Source of the DNA: a virus
Length of the DNA stretch: 25,388 nucleotides
Strand: one strand, 5' to 3'
Virus record (IMG/VR): IMGVR_UViG_3300037297_000204
Span: 1-25,388 of that record
A program made the position numbers and the translations under genes. Numbering within the stretch: the stretch's first letter is position 1; every line of letters begins with the position of its first letter. Below the pieces are notes generated by a model. That model saw nothing but the letters and a program-made list of their open reading frames with translations, was not told the DNA's origin and ran no database searches. Shown in pieces: positions 23,632 through 25,388 of the stretch.

Positions 23632-23728
23632 GACAATATCCGCAGTATTTGTGCCTAACGTCATACTCGTTATAAGATATCATGCCGCACTTTAAGCACT
23701 TGATAGCCGACCCTAGACAGATAATCAT
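23609..23728 (-). CDS. 39-residue zinc-ribbon mini-protein
   Basis: A 39-codon ORF starting at 23728, ten bases after the stop of the previous gene. The product is MIICLGSAIKCLKCGMISYN, then EYDVRHKYCGYCHEYHEPF. It has a CLKCG knuckle at 11-15 and a YCGYCHEYH knuckle at 28-36, the paired CxxC layout of a zinc ribbon. I recognise the pattern CLxCGxxSYN...DVxxxYCGxCHxFH as a frequent tiny phage and bacterial protein of unknown role. The next gene begins inside its 3' end. The conserved motif, not the length, is the evidence that it is real. Confidence 0.75.
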   Translation of the reverse strand: MIICLGSAIKCLKCGMISYNEYDVRHKYCGYCHEYHEPF

Positions 23729-23738
23729 ATAAGTCGCT

Positions 23739-24149
23739 TCAGGCGGCTTCGGTGTCCGCGTCCGCTCGATAATATCCTTTAAGGTCATTGTAAGATATCC
23801 GTTTGATTCGAGGCGACCAGATACGCAGTTTGCCGCCGCGCTTTTTTAGGATTTTGCGCCAGCTCCATATTTCAATATGGGTGCGGCCTCTGCCGGATGC
23901 CAGCCAGCAAAGTGCGTTGTCCGCATATTCTTCCGTGATTTTGCGATAATGAGCCGAGAAATCAGAACCGCAGCATTGAATGCCGATAATGCCCTGGCGG
24001 GGATGCATTGCCAATAGGTCGAAGATGTTGTAAAGATCGGATCGATGGCCGGGTTGTGCTTTTCGATTATGGCAGAAACGCTCAACTATGCCGCAGACCC
24101 TTCCGAGTTTTTTTTGCTCTGTAATGGTTCGTTGCATGTTGGAGCCCAT
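23739..24149 (-). CDS. Phage protein, possible PD-(D/E)XK-like nuclease/resolvase
   Basis: 136 residues from the ATG at 24149, chosen because AAGGG lies nine bases upstream; a TTG three codons earlier (24158) and an ATG at 24137 are alternatives. The product reads MQRTITEQKKLGRVCGIVERF, then HRSDLYNIFDLLAMHPRQGIIGIQCCG, ending with HIEIWSWRKILKKRGGKLRIWSPRI. This layout of a helix with Thr, FDLLAM, GIIGIQ and EIWSWRK is one I associate with small phage proteins of the PD-(D/E)XK type. Here the usual acidic or Gln-x-Lys site is reduced to D...Q, with no obvious catalytic lysine, so activity is uncertain. It lies between the replication gene and the zinc-ribbon gene. Confidence 0.6.
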   Translation of the reverse strand: MGSNMQRTITEQKKLGRVCGIVERFCHNRKAQPGHRSDLYNIFDLLAMHPRQGIIGIQCCGSDFSAHYRKITEEYADNALCWLASGRGRTHIEIWSWRKILKKRGGKLRIWSPRIKRISYNDLKGYYRADADTEAA

Positions 24150-24187
24150 AAGAATCAACCCTTTTTTTGATTTAATTATCTGTTATG

Positions 24188-24967
24188 TTAAGGATTTTTG
24201 TCAACAAATCTTTTCCCTATACACTCTATCAGCGTTTTTAAATCCCGTTTGTACCGCTTATGCTCCCTTACGGCTTCGGCTTCGCCTTCCCTTACGGTTT
24301 TCCGATCGTATTTGTTAAATTCTTCCCTATGGTGAACCCCTTTACAAAAATATTTGACCGGGTTCGGTTTGTCCCGACACTCATCGGCGAGCCAAGCCAT
24401 ATAATCAAACCCGTTTTTATCGATTCCGATCGTAAGAAACGTATTACTGATATTCTGGTTCACGCTAGCCGGGATTTTATTTCTGAGTTTTTTAAGACAG
24501 TCAGCGGTAGCCGAATTCGACTCCGCGATGGGTGGTTTAGGGGGCTGTTTTTGAGGCGGTTCGGGGGGTGGGTTTAACTTTCTTTTTTCCCTTTCTTTTA
24601 TAAAAGGAATAGGAAGTGCGGATTTCCGCACTTCTGAAGTGCGGGTTTCCGCCTCCCTGATGGGCGGGTTTTCGACCAGTTTGAACACTAAGGACCGGCC
24701 GGTTGATTTGATGATAATGAGGCCTTTTCTAACCGCCTCCTTGACCACCTCTTTGGTTGACCGGATGGATTTGTTCAGCAGCTTTGAAAGCGTCGCTATT
24801 TTATATTCGATATGACCGTCGTCGCCGAACGCCGAATACAAAATCGACATTAGGCGAAAGAGCCTATCGGAAATATCGCTTCTTAAAGCCAATGTTCTTG
24901 GAATTGCGAAAAATACTTGATTTCGGATGGGATTGGTTTGATACGTTTGTAAAGCTATAGCTGTCAT
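24188..24967 (-). CDS. Replication initiator, lambda O-like
   Basis: 259 residues. Residues of about 15-100 read as a winged helix-turn-helix (RSDISDRLFRLMSILYSAFGDDGHIEYKIATLSKLLNKSIRSTKEVVKEAVRKGLIIIK). A repeat-encoded linker follows (ETRTSEVRKSA), then a proline-rich hinge (133-147) and a C-terminal helical domain (AWLADECRDKPNPVKYFCKGVHH). DNA-binding N-terminus, flexible linker and helicase-loader-contacting C-terminus is the plan of O-type initiators. Iteron-like repeats lie inside the gene, as the origin does in lambda O. AAAGG stands eight bases before the ATG. It is the first gene after the repeat-rich control region. Confidence 0.65.
   Translation of the reverse strand: MTAIALQTYQTNPIRNQVFFAIPRTLALRSDISDRLFRLMSILYSAFGDDGHIEYKIATLSKLLNKSIRSTKEVVKEAVRKGLIIIKSTGRSLVFKLVENPPIREAETRTSEVRKSALPIPFIKEREKRKLNPPPEPPQKQPPKPPIAESNSATADCLKKLRNKIPASVNQNISNTFLTIGIDKNGFDYMAWLADECRDKPNPVKYFCKGVHHREEFNKYDRKTVREGEAEAVREHKRYKRDLKTLIECIGKRFVDKNP
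24613..24652. repeat. Iteron-like direct repeats with embedded palindrome
   Basis: Two 17-base copies, GAAGTGCGGATTTCCGC at 24613-24629 and GAAGTGCGGGTTTCCGC at 24636-24652, differ at one base and lie 23 bases apart. The first overlaps a perfect inverted repeat, AAGTGCGGA at 24614-24622 against TCCGCACTT at 24625-24633 with a two-base centre. They fall in the linker-encoding part of the O-like gene, the site of the origin iterons in lambda. Origin function is inference. Confidence 0.5.
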
Positions 24968-24994
24968 TAATTTAACCTTTCTTTGATTAAACTC

Positions 24995-25023
24995 TTGACA
25001 GTTGCGGCTCTTAGTGGTTATTT
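24995..25023 (+). promoter_or_regulatory. Candidate promoter reading rightward
   Basis: TTGACA at 24995-25000 is followed after 17 bases by TTATTT (25018-25023). The -35 is perfect and the -10 poor. If used, it would transcribe the plus strand away from the replication gene, opposite to every gene found here. It may instead simply be part of the repeat. Confidence 0.25.
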
Positions 25024-25106
25024 CTATTGAAAATCAGGTTGATTCTGGTCTCAGATAGTCCGGGGGGAGAGTGATTTTAAAAACCGGCCGGTTCGCTTTA
25101 CGCGAC

Positions 25107-25150
25107 CGATACTATCAACGGTTTTATTAACCTTTCACCGTTAAGTATCG
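25107..25150. repeat. Long imperfect hairpin
   Basis: CGATACTATCAACGGT (25107-25122) pairs with ACCGTTAAGTATCG (25137-25150) around a 14-base AT-rich loop: six pairs next to the loop, a small bulge, then seven pairs. No T-run follows on either strand, so it is not a typical terminator. Operator or origin structure is possible. Confidence 0.55.
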
Positions 25151-25161
25151 AATGTGCCGCA

Positions 25162-25316
25162 AAGGCTGCAACTGTCAAGAGTATTGAATTTTAAAAGACC
25201 GTAATAGTTAAGAGCATTAGCTTAAGACCGTAACCGTCAAGAGAATTCGATCAACCAAGGCTGCAACCAACCAAGGCTGCAACCAAGGCTGCAACCAAGG
25301 CTGCAACCGTCGAGAA
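25162..25316. repeat. 20-base direct repeats with a 12-base tandem array
   Basis: Four copies of consensus AAGRCYGYAAYNGTYAAGAG occur at 25162-25181, 25195-25214, 25224-25243 and (diverged at its end) 25297-25316. The first three are 29-33 bases apart. Between the third and fourth copies the unit AACCAAGGCTGC is repeated four times (25253-25264, 25269-25280, 25281-25292, 25293-25304) with one four-base insertion. The 12-base unit equals part of the 20-base repeat, so the array probably arose by local duplication. Confidence 0.75.
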
Positions 25317-25388
25317 TCACTTTGCTACTGCGATGCCGATAGCTTTGAATGCCAAACCGCATTTGTCATGAGCTTTGAATTTTAAAAG

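Larger units (their letters stand above)
24991..25182. repeat. 15-base inverted repeat pair
   Basis: ACTCTTGACAGTTGC at 24991-25005 is the exact reverse complement of GCAACTGTCAAGAGT at 25168-25182. Each arm contains TTGACA pointing inward, so the pair may be operators or divergently arranged -35 boxes bounding the 162 bases between them. Confidence 0.6.
24968..25388. promoter_or_regulatory. Gene-free control region, possible origin or operator region
   Basis: 421 bases with no credible gene. It holds a 15-base inverted repeat pair, a long imperfect hairpin, a 12-base palindrome (AACCGGCCGGTT, 25082-25093), four copies of a 20-base repeat, and a 12-base tandem array. The element GAATTTTAAAAG occurs at 25186-25197 and again at the window's last bases, so the repeat series continues outside. 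It precedes the replication-type gene, consistent with early control or replication. Confidence 0.6.

Noticed and set aside
25253-25316. 12-base tandem repeats as a CRISPR array
   Set aside because: Units are contiguous with no unique spacers and no cas genes nearby; they look like a local duplication of part of a longer repeat.
25317-25388. Minus-strand open frame entering from the right edge and ending at 25317
   Set aside because: Only about 23 codons are visible, part of it lies in repeat sequence, and nothing resembles a known protein. It could be the tail of an upstream gene but cannot be supported.

Overview
This window is part of a tailed-phage (or prophage) genome with a P22-like short-tailed (podovirus) virion plan. 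Every supported gene lies on the minus strand, so transcription runs from high to low coordinates. Genes are packed as ATGA overlaps, TAATG overlaps and gaps of 1-30 bases, in one long late operon. The morphogenesis genes follow the P22 order closely: small terminase, large terminase, portal, scaffold, coat, gp4-like, gp10-like, a short coiled-coil protein in the gp26 position, three ejection-type proteins (gp7, gp20, gp16 order), and a tailspike with a P22-type head-binding N-terminus. Base composition is moderate. Purine-rich ribosome-binding sites and TTGACA-like boxes suggest a Gram-negative bacterial host, but the host cannot be named from the sequence. I see no integrase, tRNA, CRISPR array or transposon.

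Layout in transcription order. 25388-24968 is a gene-free control region. It is dense in direct and inverted repeats, carries a long imperfect hairpin, and may be a replication or regulatory region. 24967-22389 is an early-type module: an O-like replication protein with iteron-like repeats inside its gene, a possible PD-(D/E)XK-like protein, a 39-residue zinc-ribbon protein, a Cys/His-rich small protein, a membrane-anchored coiled-coil protein, and a 237-residue protein ending in a glycine-rich loop that resembles RAMP proteins. 22388-22120 is a non-coding array of degenerate pentamers, each starting with GT on the minus strand. 22119-20595 holds a ParB-like domain protein and a TET-associated glycosyltransferase (TAGT), the signature of a DNA-base hypermodification pathway. 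20564-13593 packages and builds the head. 13592-7123 encodes head completion, DNA-retention and accessory virion proteins, including a very long Gly/Ala/Thr/Ser repeat protein. 7129-2069 holds a cupin-SET fusion and the three ejection proteins. 2072-1 encodes the tailspike-like adhesin and the start of a second, repeat-rich fibre protein cut by the window edge.

The most unusual points are: the TAGT/ParB pair directly downstream of the GT-pentamer array; the cupin-SET (protein-methyltransferase-type) fusion inside the virion module; one N-terminal domain shared by two otherwise unrelated repeat-rich proteins; and the RAMP-like protein. All assignments come from reading motifs and gene order; no database search was run.
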